The notes beneath the pieces are model-generated. The model made no database searches. It saw only the letters and a program-made list of their open reading frames with translations, and was not told the origin of the DNA. From positions 1 through 64,000 of the forward strand of contig DASRHK010000104.1 in assembly GCA_035650495.1 (NCBI GenBank): 64,000 bases of DNA, written 5' to 3'. A program made the translations under genes and the position numbers. The stretch is from DASRHK01 sp035650495 (GTDB lineage Bacteria > Pseudomonadota > Gammaproteobacteria > Nevskiales > Nevskiaceae). Positions 1 to 7,410 of the stretch are shown here, in pieces; positions within the stretch are counted from its first letter, which is position 1, and every line of letters begins with the position of its first letter.

Positions 1-467
1 ACGAGCCGACCGCGGGCGTCGACGTCGAGCTGCGCCGCGACATGTGGCAGCTGGTGCGCGGCCTGCGCGACAGCGGCGTCACCATCATCCTGACGACGCA
101 CTACATCGACGAAGCCGAGGAGATGGCGGATCGCATCGGCGTGATCAACAAGGGCGAGCTGATCCTCGCCGACGAGAAAGCCGCGCTGATGAAGAAGCTC
201 GGCAAGAAGACGCTCACGCTGCAGCTCGCCGAGCGCATGACCGAAGTGCCCGGGATGCTCTCCGACTGGAACCTCGCGCTGAAGAGCGACGGCTTCGCGC
301 TCGAGTACAGCTTCGACGCACATCACGAGAAGACCGGCATCCCGGCGCTGCTCAAGCGCGTCGCCGATCTCGGCATCGTGATCAAGGACCTCAACACTGA
401 TCAGTCGTCGCTCGAGGACATCTTCGTGAGTCTCGTCAGCGACCGGAAGAAGAAGGTGGCCGCGTGA
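1..467 (+). CDS. ABC transporter ATP-binding protein, 3' part (YadG-like)
   Basis: The gene enters from the left edge; the reading frame starts at base 3. The visible part begins just after the Walker B aspartate (EPTAGVD), continues into the H-loop (LTTHYIDEAEEMADR), and ends in the C-terminal extension with SLEDIFVSL, typical of ATPases paired with ABC-2 permeases. It would power the permease encoded immediately downstream, whose GTG start overlaps this stop (GTGA). The substrate cannot be told; this subfamily includes drug, lipid and polysaccharide exporters. It resembles the ATPase at 53819-54736 in the EPTAGVDVELRR segment and in the LEDIF tail, so the window carries two related exporters. 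Walker A and signature motifs lie outside the window. Confidence 0.93.
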   Translation, partial: EPTAGVDVELRRDMWQLVRGLRDSGVTIILTTHYIDEAEEMADRIGVINKGELILADEKAALMKKLGKKTLTLQLAERMTEVPGMLSDWNLALKSDGFALEYSFDAHHEKTGIPALLKRVADLGIVIKDLNTDQSSLEDIFVSLVSDRKKKVAA

Positions 468-1246
468 GCACGATCGTTCCTGCTTTCAATCATTACGGTG
501 TCTGGGCGATCTACCGCTTCGAGCTCGCTCGGTTCTCCCGCACGCTCGTGCAGAGCGTCGTCACGCCGGTGATCACGACGTCGCTCTACTTCGTCGTGTT
601 CGGCTCGGCGATCGGCTCGCGCATGACCGAGGTCCAGGGCGTGCAATACGGCGCGTTCATCGTGCCGGGACTGATCATGCTGTCGCTGTTCATGGAATCG
701 CTGTCGAACGCGTCGTTCGGCATCTACTTCCCGAAATTCACCGGCACCATCTACGAATTGCTCTCCGCACCCGTCTCGCCGTTCGAGATCGTGCTCGCCT
801 ACGTCGGCGCCGCGGCGACGAAGTCGATCATCCTCGGCCTGCTGATCCTGCTCACCGCGAGCGCGTTCGTTCCGGTGCACATCCTGCATCCGCTGTGGAT
901 GATCGCGTTCCTCGTGCTCACCGCGCTCTCCTTCTCGCTGTTCGGCTTCATCATCGGCGTGTGGGCGAAGGGCTTCGAGCACCTGCAGTTCGTGCCGATG
1001 CTGATCCTGACGCCGCTCACGTTCCTCGGCGGCGCGTTCTACTCGATCGACATGCTGCCGCCGCTGTGGCGCACGATCACGCTGTTCAATCCGGTCGTGT
1101 ACCTGATCAGCGGCTTTCGCTGGGCGTTCTACGAAACCTCCGACGTCGCCGTCGGCGTCAGCCTCGCCGCGACGTTCGCGTTCCTGATCGTCGACCTCGT
1201 GATCGTCGGCTGGATCTTCAAGACCGGGTATCGGCTGAAGAGCTGA
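464..1246 (+). CDS. ABC-2 type transporter permease
   Basis: A 260-residue inner-membrane protein with about six hydrophobic segments and the ABC-2 signature region near the end of the transmembrane core (LTFLGGAFYSIDMLPPLWRT, then NPVVYLISGFRW). It is the membrane partner of the ATPase that ends at 467; the GTG start lies inside the ATPase stop region, indicating translational coupling. The second exporter permease at 54729-55535 shows the same layout (PLSFLSGVFYS, NPFFYMIDGFRY). Family assignment is secure; cargo and direction cannot be deduced from sequence, though ABC-2 proteins are generally exporters. Confidence 0.93.
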   Translation: MSTIVPAFNHYGVWAIYRFELARFSRTLVQSVVTPVITTSLYFVVFGSAIGSRMTEVQGVQYGAFIVPGLIMLSLFMESLSNASFGIYFPKFTGTIYELLSAPVSPFEIVLAYVGAAATKSIILGLLILLTASAFVPVHILHPLWMIAFLVLTALSFSLFGFIIGVWAKGFEHLQFVPMLILTPLTFLGGAFYSIDMLPPLWRTITLFNPVVYLISGFRWAFYETSDVAVGVSLAATFAFLIVDLVIVGWIFKTGYRLKS

Positions 1247-1263
1247 CGGAAGCGTCCGCTTTG

Positions 1264-1312
1264 GTCACGAGATGACATTCGGGCTTCTGGAATCGGCCAG
1301 AAGCGGTCGGTC
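1264..1312. repeat. Degenerate hairpin element, left edge of accessory region
   Basis: An 8-bp perfect inverted repeat (GCTTCTGG at 1283-1290 and CCAGAAGC at 1297-1304, loop AATCGG) sits just after the permease stop. Read on the minus strand it contains ACCGCTTCTGGCCGATT, which resembles the element at 14999-15048 and a fragment at 4041-4072. It may act as a terminator for the exporter operon, but there is no T-run. The rest of the gap 1247-1507 shows no convincing gene; a T-rich patch near 1380 is unexplained. Confidence 0.4.
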
Positions 1313-1507
1313 AAGTGCCGATGAGAATTTTCTCTGCAGCCGACTCTCGGATGTCCGCTGTGACGCTCAAGCGTTACGGTTTTTTCACGTGTTAAATGTC
1401 GCCAGACGACGGGGAATAAATCGCAATCCAGCTACCGGACCGCCAATCCACTGCGCCACGCGGGCTTCGCCCGATATGACCAATTCGTTGGCACCGAATG
1501 ATTCGCT

Positions 1508-3796
1508 CTAATTCGCAGAAGGCGGTGGCGTGCCGACCAGCCCGGCAAACTCGTCGCCGTCCATCAGCGTGACTCCCGTGTCGCGGGCCGCCGCAGAGGC
1601 TGCCGGGGTGAAGCGGCTCGTCGTAACGATCATTCCCTTGGTGCCGTCGGGATAGTTGCTCAGCGCGCCCATCAGTTCGCGCACGACCTCGGGGCCCACC
1701 GGACGATCAGGGCTCCAGCACTTACACTGAATGGCCCACGCTTCGGCCTCGTCCTCGCTGATCGCGAAGACGTCGACGCCGCGATCATCGCGGCGATGGG
1801 CCGATATATGTTCAACGCGAAATCCCAGGCGCCGCATCAGTTTCTGAACGTCCTTTTCAAACTTGAACCACTGCGCGACCCCGGTGATCGGCGCATCGAC
1901 GGTTTCGTAGATCGCCGCCAGTGCAGAGCGCGATCGGTAGATGCGCTCACGTTGCTCTTCGTCGGGGCGTCCGAGGCCTCGGCGATGGCCACGCACAAAG
2001 GTATATCCCGCCGGCACCGTGAACCCATAGGCGCGCGCGAGCTTGCGCTGCGCTTCGGAGATCTCCTGGGAACGGCGCAAGTGCGGGGCGACCATGTGAG
2101 GCGTGCGCTCGCGTAGCGCCAGACCGGCAAGCCCGCGCTCGACGGCAGGAGTTTGCTGATAGCGAATCCGCGGCAGATAGATGACGAGTGGTTCCTGAGC
2201 TTCACGCCTGCGGTGTTTCGACGGTTCGGTGCGCGTGCCAAATGCGGCTTCGCGATCTTCCACCACTAGAAAATCTCGGATGACGGATGCCACCAGGATC
2301 CGAAGAGCCAGATCGGCATCGGTGCGCGCGATCTGGCGCATAAACGGCGTATTCCATTCGCCGCTCGAGATATCGACGCTCAGAAATGCAAAACGTCCCT
2401 TCGCGTCGTACAGCTTAACCATGATGTCACTGCCAACCTCGTAGAACTGGAACGCGACAAAGTCCGCGACCTCGAGCTCCACGCGTGCGCCGTAGGGAAT
2501 TGACCACTTGCGACAGGCAGCCGCTTCCTTGAGCAGAGTGCCGACGAGTTCCTCGGCTTGGTTCTCCGACACGCCGGGCTCGAGCTTGAGCGCGCTTTCG
2601 GCAAGCTCGGCGAGCGGTATCGGCAGATCCCGCTCCGTGACGATGTAGCCGGTGTTGATGAATTGCAGCGGATCTACGTACAGCCAATACTTCGGATCAT
2701 GCGAGCCGATGTAGGCGAGGTCGAGCTCTAGGGTTTGCAGTACCGAGGGTACGTACTGGCCATCAAGCCAGGGCCGTCTTCGACCTGCCGCACATTCCGG
2801 TGAGAGCAGGATGGCGAGCAGCAGAAGTCTCGTAATCTCAACCGAGATTGAGTGGTAGGCCTCGCGGTTGCCTGCGGCATCGCGCATCTCGCCAAAAAGG
2901 TTCACCAGCGGATTCAGTGCTTCGTAACCGGTCGCACGCTTCGTGCGCACCGCCTCCAGCATCGCCGCCACGTCCTGCAGCGGCTTCTCATGCGATCGCG
3001 TCATCAAAGACGCGATCTCGTGCAAGGCTGGACAATGCTCGCGCATCCTTTCGTCGAGCAGCGTCGGATCGACCGACATGCCGCGGAGCGGGGGATCGAG
3101 TTTGTCCTGCGGGTAGCTCGGATCGAATGCCGGCAGCAGCTTGGCGAGGATGTGCAGTTGGGTCGAGCACGCGTCCACCCAATGCAGCTGAACGCGGTCA
3201 GCCGGCGTCAGGGATTGGCTCCAGGTGGAGCCGACCTGGTGAAGATAGGTGGCCCAGAACGCGGCGCGTTCATCGCGAACCACCATCGTTCGGTCGTCGA
3301 CACTTTTCAAATAGCGTGGCCACAACCCTTGCGGATCCGATGCCCGAAAGTTTGCTTCGTAGGCCTGAAGGAAAGTGCGGTGTGTGCCCAGCACGACGCG
3401 GATTGAGCCGTGCTGCTCGAAATGGTCCAGCAATGCCTCGCTGAATGGGACCAGCACCCGCCCTTGGCCATCACGCGACAGGATCGTGAAACTCACGACG
3501 CGACCGAATTGGGTCGGCCAGTTCCAGATCACAAGATTTACCGGCGTTGCGCGCGCCAGGCGGCGCGCCGCGGCGTCGTCGCGCATGCGGATGAACACCA
3601 CAGGTTCTGGAGCGAGACTCCAGCCGCCGTTCAGTTCTTCCTGATCAGCCGCGCACGCGCGCATTGCGGCTAGCGAGGTCTCAGGGATCGTGGAGATATG
3701 GATGCGCCGAAGCGGCGCCATCGGTGCGCCGCCGGCTTTGGCCTTGGCCTCCTCGTACAGCGCTTCGGAAGCGTCGTCTCTCGACTCGTCGGTCAT
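1508..3796 (-). CDS. Large protein with C-terminal Mrr-type restriction endonuclease domain
   Basis: About 762 residues from the ATG at 3796; a GTG two codons upstream is the alternative. The last ~125 residues form an Mrr/RecB-like nuclease domain: an Asp in RGVDVFAI (about residue 675) followed by WAIQCKCW with Gln-x-Lys (about 690 and 692), the D-(Q/E)-x-K catalytic pattern of Mrr_cat. A MIVTTSRFTPAA motif follows, usual in this family. The first ~600 residues are not recognisable to me; they are soluble, mixed alpha/beta, without Walker motifs or zinc clusters. No methyltransferase or specificity subunit lies nearby, so a classical restriction-modification role is unlikely. A solitary nuclease acting on modified or foreign DNA is the inference. 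The flanks are non-coding and the location is in an accessory region. Confidence 0.8.
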   Translation of the reverse strand: MTDESRDDASEALYEEAKAKAGGAPMAPLRRIHISTIPETSLAAMRACAADQEELNGGWSLAPEPVVFIRMRDDAAARRLARATPVNLVIWNWPTQFGRVVSFTILSRDGQGRVLVPFSEALLDHFEQHGSIRVVLGTHRTFLQAYEANFRASDPQGLWPRYLKSVDDRTMVVRDERAAFWATYLHQVGSTWSQSLTPADRVQLHWVDACSTQLHILAKLLPAFDPSYPQDKLDPPLRGMSVDPTLLDERMREHCPALHEIASLMTRSHEKPLQDVAAMLEAVRTKRATGYEALNPLVNLFGEMRDAAGNREAYHSISVEITRLLLLAILLSPECAAGRRRPWLDGQYVPSVLQTLELDLAYIGSHDPKYWLYVDPLQFINTGYIVTERDLPIPLAELAESALKLEPGVSENQAEELVGTLLKEAAACRKWSIPYGARVELEVADFVAFQFYEVGSDIMVKLYDAKGRFAFLSVDISSGEWNTPFMRQIARTDADLALRILVASVIRDFLVVEDREAAFGTRTEPSKHRRREAQEPLVIYLPRIRYQQTPAVERGLAGLALRERTPHMVAPHLRRSQEISEAQRKLARAYGFTVPAGYTFVRGHRRGLGRPDEEQRERIYRSRSALAAIYETVDAPITGVAQWFKFEKDVQKLMRRLGFRVEHISAHRRDDRGVDVFAISEDEAEAWAIQCKCWSPDRPVGPEVVRELMGALSNYPDGTKGMIVTTSRFTPAASAAARDTGVTLMDGDEFAGLVGTPPPSAN

Positions 3797-4139
3797 TTCC
3801 ACCCCGGGACGTGAGGATAGTAGCGGGAGCTGAGCACGTAGAAACAGTTGTGAGTCGTGGATGCCGCCTAGCGAGTGCGGCGGGTAAGCGCAAAGTCGCG
3901 ATCATCAACCGCTGTGCCGCCTGGGTGCAGGCGCTGGTAAGCGTTGATCGGCGCCGCTGCCGAACGCTGAACCCGGATTCGAAGCCGATGACCGCCTTAG
4001 AGGTCAAAAGAGGTCAAAGCCGCGGTCTTGACGATAGGTTGATGTCCGCGTCCGGGCCAGAAGCTGCCGCTCGCAGTCGCAGCACAGGTTCCCACTAAGC
4101 AGATGTTCGCTCCAGCCCAAAGCAGCCGCGATCCCCAGG
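3797..4139. other. Intergenic region without a recognisable gene
   Basis: About 340 bases upstream of the nuclease gene and downstream of the PNPOx-like gene. No ORF with family support was seen. It presumably holds the promoter of the leftward nuclease gene. At 4041-4072 there is a GTCCGC...GGGCCAGAAGC segment that resembles the degenerate elements at 1264 and 14999. Confidence 0.4.
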
Positions 4140-4799
4140 CTATGGATTCCTCTTAGACATCTTCCAATTTCCGGCATCGTTCTCGAAGTGCAGATGCGGC
4201 CTCAGCCGTTCCCAACCTGTGTGCCAGATGTCGATGCGGGCAGGACTGAGCTCGAAGGCAGACCATCTCGGTGGCCTCGGCACACGCTGGGCGCCAAAGC
4301 GGCGCCGGAATGCACGAGCGCCTTCGTCCAGCGCCGCGACATGCCCAGTTTCAAGATTTTGCTCAGACGCCCAGTGAGCCAATGCGTAATCCCTGGGCAC
4401 GTTCGACCACAGCAGATCAGCCTCACCCACTTCGAGAAGCCGCGTAGCACCTTCCACGTTCACTTGATGCCGAAGTGTTTGCCAGTGGAAGCAGATGGCG
4501 GCCCAAGGATTGGCGCGAAGTTGCAGACCCTTACCGCTCTGTGCGTCGACGAAAAAAGTGAAACCGGTTGGAGCAAGCCTCACGATCCAAACAGTGCGCA
4601 CGGACGGTTTTGCTTCCGGAGTAGCCGTCGCTAGTACACCCGTATCGGCGGCGCAGTCGTTCCGCGCCCGAGCTTCATTCCTGAGCCCAACGATCTGGCT
4701 GAAGGCCAGCTTGTAGATCGACGAATCAACGTCCGACCTCGAAGGCCTGTGCGAGTCTGGAGGTCTTAGTGACCCCGATTGTTTTCCCAGGGCGTTCAC
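4140..4799 (-). CDS. Pyridoxamine 5'-phosphate oxidase-like flavoprotein (PdxH-like)
   Basis: From the GTG at 4799 the protein is 219 residues, close to PdxH length. PNPOx-fold landmarks in order are: TGVLATAT, PSVRTVWIVRL, TFFVDAQSGKGLQL (FMN phosphate region), ICFHWQTLRHQVNVEG, and a C-terminal PRPPRWSAFELSPARIDIW. These match the order in PdxH, but the terminal substrate-binding segment is divergent (ERLRPHLHFE instead of the usual RLHDR), so oxidation of pyridoxine phosphate is not assured. The GTG start overlaps the TGA of the upstream gene (GTGA), favouring it over upstream starts and indicating coupling to the small membrane protein. Possible substrates are PNP/PMP or another flavin-linked small molecule. 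Confidence 0.78.
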   Translation of the reverse strand: MNALGKQSGSLRPPDSHRPSRSDVDSSIYKLAFSQIVGLRNEARARNDCAADTGVLATATPEAKPSVRTVWIVRLAPTGFTFFVDAQSGKGLQLRANPWAAICFHWQTLRHQVNVEGATRLLEVGEADLLWSNVPRDYALAHWASEQNLETGHVAALDEGARAFRRRFGAQRVPRPPRWSAFELSPARIDIWHTGWERLRPHLHFENDAGNWKMSKRNP

Positions 4800-5134
4800 C
4801 AGACCACTGCGATGGCGAGCACCAGGAAAATCAGGGGCAGACCAATCACCAACTCCACCATCACATACCCGAGATAGCTTGGACCTCCCGTAGCGCTGTC
4901 GTGATCCAACCATTTCGGAAACACCAACCTTTCGAGGTCCGAAAGTTCTTGAGGGCGCCCATCAGCTCCAAAGCGCGGCTTGGGGCGCGCCTCCTTTACA
5001 GGCGTCGGTAACACCACTGGTGCCGGCGTGATCGGCTCGACGAAGCTACGAAAACCCGGAGCTGAATCGCAGGGAATTCGTCCCCGGTTCCGGACGCGTT
5101 GAGGCGGCATGCTGAACAGTTGCGGCTGTGTCAT
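4796..5134 (-). CDS. Small proline-rich protein with one C-terminal membrane helix, unknown function
   Basis: 112 residues from the ATG at 5134, which has a good ribosome-binding site (GGAG eight bases upstream); an ATG 13 codons earlier lacks one. The N-terminal ~75 residues are Pro/Arg-rich and polar. The end is a ~22-residue hydrophobic helix (VELVIGLPLIFLVLAIAVVW) that finishes at the last residue, as in tail-anchored proteins. I do not recognise the family. Its stop codon overlaps the start of the PNPOx-like gene, so the two are probably made together. The palindrome at 5228-5246 lies ~95 bases upstream and may control both. Confidence 0.6.
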   Translation of the reverse strand: MTQPQLFSMPPQRVRNRGRIPCDSAPGFRSFVEPITPAPVVLPTPVKEARPKPRFGADGRPQELSDLERLVFPKWLDHDSATGGPSYLGYVMVELVIGLPLIFLVLAIAVVW

Positions 5135-5227
5135 GAGCGTTTCTCCGTATTCCGGCGGTTGGCCGGATGACACATCGGCGGATCAACATCGCGGAATGCT
5201 TTGATGACCGCGCGACATGATCTTATG

Positions 5228-5246
5228 TATATCACACTGTGATATA
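5228..5246. promoter_or_regulatory. 19-bp palindrome, putative operator (copy 1)
   Basis: TATATCACACTGTGATATA: nine-base half-sites TATATCACA and TGTGATATA around a central C. An identical 19-mer occurs at 12884-12902. It lies between the leftward small membrane protein gene and the rightward rnk gene, and AT-rich -10-like sequences overlap its edges. A shared repressor or activator site is the natural reading. The binding protein is not known; candidates in the window are the winged-helix regulator at 5932 and the MarR protein at 14008. Confidence 0.65.
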
Positions 5247-5524
5247 TCTCGCTAACGACGCGATCTGCAAGACATGCGCGTTGAACAGCGCTGCGCAGAC
5301 GCGATTGACACAACAGCAGCGAACGACCGATCATCGCTCTGTGATGAACTGCGTAATTCGCCGACGCCCGCCCTATCGGGGACCGTTGCTCGAAGGCTAG
5401 TCAGCCCCGGGCTACGCGCCGCCGCGCGTAATTCAAAGCCCCGGGGCCGCTGATCACGATTCACCCCTAGACCGACCCGCTCGCACGCGAGCGGTCGCAT
5501 TCCTTTTTTTCAGTGGAGAGTTCC
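5247..5524 (+). other. Structured non-coding leader upstream of rnk
   Basis: No gene seen. The segment has nested inverted repeats: TACGCGC/GCGCGTA at 5413-5430 with a CGCC loop, enclosed by CCCCGGG-type arms (about 5402-5453). An eight-bp stem follows at 5477-5494. These could fold into a leader RNA in front of rnk. The possible promoter is near the palindrome at 5228. Confidence 0.35.
5477..5510 (+). terminator. Possible attenuator/terminator hairpin before rnk
   Basis: Perfect eight-bp stem CCGCTCGC (5477-5484) and GCGAGCGG (5487-5494) with a two-base loop, followed after nine bases by seven T residues (5504-5510). The spacing between stem and T-run is longer than in classical intrinsic terminators, so attenuation is only a possibility. 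The T-run ends 14 bases before the rnk start codon. Confidence 0.35.
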
Positions 5525-5926
5525 ATGGAACGCATCGTCAACCTGCGACAACCGCCGTTGCTGATTGGTGACCGTAGTGAAGCCAGTCTTCGCAACATCG
5601 CCCGAAGAGCGATGGTCCGCGAGCCAGAAGTTGCGGAAAGCCTGCTTGAGGAGATCGATCGCGCCGATGTCGTCTCGGAATCCGAGCTTCCTGATGACGT
5701 GATCCGGATCGGCTCGTTCATTACCTATCGCGTCGGTCCGACCGGCACCGTCAACACCATTCAGCTCGTTTCTCCGCACGAGGCGGATCTATCCCGGCTT
5801 CGGGTGCCCGTTGTCAGTGCAGTGGGAGCCGCGCTCATCGGCTTGAGGGCGGGTCAGCAGATCGAATGGCCGCTGGCCGGCCGGGCGCAGGTGCTCGAAG
5901 TGTTGCGTGTCGCTAAGGAAGCGTGA
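5525..5926 (+). CDS. rnk: Nucleoside diphosphate kinase regulator-like protein (GreA/GreB C-terminal domain)
   Basis: 133 residues from the ATG at 5525, preceded by GGAGAG six bases upstream; a GTG at 5513 overlaps that site and is less likely. Rnk landmarks are a short N-terminal helical part (LLEEIDRADVV), then ELPDDVIRIGSFITYR and the FKBP-like GreA/GreB C-terminal domain ending in VSAVGAALIGLRAGQQIEWPL. Rnk-type proteins bind RNA polymerase near the secondary channel but lack the long coiled coil of GreA. Here it is convergent with the regulator gene (five-base gap) and lies downstream of a structured leader. Confidence 0.88.
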   Translation: MERIVNLRQPPLLIGDRSEASLRNIARRAMVREPEVAESLLEEIDRADVVSESELPDDVIRIGSFITYRVGPTGTVNTIQLVSPHEADLSRLRVPVVSAVGAALIGLRAGQQIEWPLAGRAQVLEVLRVAKEA

Positions 5927-5931
5927 TCGGC

Positions 5932-6570
5932 TTATCGCGCCTTCGGCCCGAACTTGAAGCGGCAGACATGGCCTCCTTTGGCCATGCATTCCGGATTGTC
6001 GACTGCGCTATCGGTGAAGGTCGACAACAGTGCCAGGTCGAACTCGCAGATCGACGGATCCTTGTGGGCGAGATCGTGGAAGACGCAGTTGTCGGCTTCG
6101 ATCGCCGATGCGTTCGCCTTGGCGCCTGGATCCAGCGTGTTGTATCCGAGCTGCTCCATCAACTCGGATAGCTTCACGACTTTCTCCTGACGCGACTTGA
6201 GCTCGGGGTGTTGCGCGCGCAGTTGGTTCGCCACGCGGGAGCCCATGGCTCTGAGACGCTCACGCAATCCCTGCGAACCGGACTCTTCCCGCACGGATTC
6301 GATCACCAGTTGTGCGAGCCAGGAGTATTGGCGCGGGAAGATCTCCTTCCCCTTGTCGGCCAACAGGTAGAGCTGCTCCGGCCGGCCCTTGGTCGGGCGA
6401 GAAGGCCCGAGCTTGATCAACCCGTCGGTCTCCAGTGCCGCCAGATGCTGGCGGACCGCGTTGCGCGTGATGGACAAGGCTTCGGCGAGCTCGTCCACCG
6501 TGAGCCCGGCTTTGTTCTGCAGAAGCAGCTTCAGCAGTTCCTTTTGACGTTGACCCAATAACTCCAGCAT
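5932..6570 (-). CDS. Winged-helix transcriptional regulator with C-terminal four-cysteine cluster (SufR-like)
   Basis: 212 residues from the ATG at 6570, which has GAGG six bases upstream; the GTG at 6600 is an alternative. The N-terminus is a DeoR/MarR-like winged helix (LTVDELAEALSITRNAVRQHL, residues ~23-43, then a KGRPEQLYLL wing). The C-terminal third has four cysteines at 162, 175, 195 and 203 (C-x12-C-x19-C-x7-C). This layout is like SufR-type regulators that carry an Fe-S cluster, so a redox, iron or NO-sensing repressor is inferred. The gene is divergent from the exported-protein/folE2 operon, and a palindrome overlaps that operon's presumed start site, which would be its likeliest target. 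Confidence 0.85.
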   Translation of the reverse strand: MLELLGQRQKELLKLLLQNKAGLTVDELAEALSITRNAVRQHLAALETDGLIKLGPSRPTKGRPEQLYLLADKGKEIFPRQYSWLAQLVIESVREESGSQGLRERLRAMGSRVANQLRAQHPELKSRQEKVVKLSELMEQLGYNTLDPGAKANASAIEADNCVFHDLAHKDPSICEFDLALLSTFTDSAVDNPECMAKGGHVCRFKFGPKAR

Positions 6571-6641
6571 CGATGTCCTCGGAGGGCCCAGCAGCGGCAC
6601 CTGTTGCAGCTTAGCTTAAAAACACTTTCAGCATATTCTAC

Positions 6642-6686
6642 TTGACAAAGCATCTTTAGGCCTCTACGGTGTGACGCACATCACAC
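6642..6686 (+). promoter_or_regulatory. Promoter and overlapping palindromic operator for the exported-protein gene
   Basis: A perfect -35 TTGACA (6642-6647) and, 17 bases on, a weak -10 TACGGT (6665-6670). Directly over the expected start point lies GTGTGA-N6-TCACAC (6669-6686), which fits the Crp-type pattern TGTGA-N6-TCACA. Its position downstream of the -35 suggests repression rather than Crp activation. The divergent four-cysteine regulator is a plausible ligand. Confidence 0.55.
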
Positions 6687-6702
6687 GCACCGGGAGATTC
6701 AA

Positions 6703-7359
6703 ATGAGCCTCGTTTCACACGCTGCAAAAGCCCTCGTCGCCGCGGCCGTACTCGGCGTAACTGCCTCGGCATTCGCCCATGGATCCGAGAAGCACCAGGC
6801 CGCGACGTCGCCGGCCGCCTCGAAGCTGGTCCAGACCCAGGATGCGCTCCGCGATCTCTGGATCGGCCATGTCTTCTGGGTCCGCAACGTCGTCATCGAG
6901 ACTTACGCCGGAAACACCGCCGCCGCGAAGGTCGCGGAGGATCAGGCTGTCGCCAACGCCAAGCAGATCGCTGCGGCGATCGAGCCGTTCTATGGCGCCG
7001 CCGCTTCCGACCAGCTGTTCAAGCTTCTCGCGGGGCACTACGGCGCAATCAAGGACTATTTGGATGCCACGGTCGCCGGCAGCACGGCCAAGCAGGACGC
7101 GGCCTTCAAGAACCTCACCTCGAACGCCGATCAGATCGCGACCTTCCTTGCCGGCGCGAACCCGAACCTTCCGGTCGACACGCTGCGCTCACTCCTGCTC
7201 GCGCACGGCGGCCATCACGTTCAGCAGATCAAGCAGCTCCACGACAAGCAGTACGCGGAAGAAGCGCGCACGTGGGACGAGATGAAGAACCACATGTACG
7301 TGATCGCCGACGCGCTGGCCGGTGCCATCGCCAAGCAATTCCCCGCCAAGTTCAACTGA
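6703..7359 (+). CDS. Exported helical protein of unknown function
   Basis: 218 residues with a clear signal peptide (KALVAAAVLGVTASAFA, cleavage about residue 25). The mature part is helical and Ala-rich, with histidines at conserved-looking spots: HGSEKHQ at the mature N-terminus, IGHVFWVRN, LAGHYGAIKD and LLAHGGHHVQQ. The pattern suggests a periplasmic four-helix bundle that could bind a metal or haem, but this is inference and I do not recognise a named family. It is the first gene of the rightward cluster and has its own promoter. A stem-loop (7368-7399) separates it from folE2, which may give it a higher expression level than the genes after it. Confidence 0.75.
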   Translation: MSLVSHAAKALVAAAVLGVTASAFAHGSEKHQAATSPAASKLVQTQDALRDLWIGHVFWVRNVVIETYAGNTAAAKVAEDQAVANAKQIAAAIEPFYGAAASDQLFKLLAGHYGAIKDYLDATVAGSTAKQDAAFKNLTSNADQIATFLAGANPNLPVDTLRSLLLAHGGHHVQQIKQLHDKQYAEEARTWDEMKNHMYVIADALAGAIAKQFPAKFN

Positions 7360-7367
7360 AGTGATCC

Positions 7368-7399
7368 GAGCCCCTGGGCCTGAACCGGCCCCGGGGCTC
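7368..7399 (+). terminator. Stem-loop between exported-protein gene and folE2
   Basis: GAGCCCC (7368-7374) pairs with GGGGCTC (7393-7399), with further GCC/GGC pairing inside. No T-run follows, so it may be a partial terminator or an mRNA-stabilising hairpin within the operon. Confidence 0.45.
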
Positions 7400-7410
7400 A
7401 AGGACCAGCA

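Noticed and set aside
1424..1462. tRNA-like fragment (minus strand GTGGCGCAGTGG...)
   Set aside because: No complete cloverleaf, anticodon stem or CCA end could be drawn; probably chance.
6670..6685. Classical Crp activation site
   Set aside because: The consensus fits, but it lies over the start point, not upstream of the promoter, so activation by Crp is unlikely; kept as an operator of unknown ligand.
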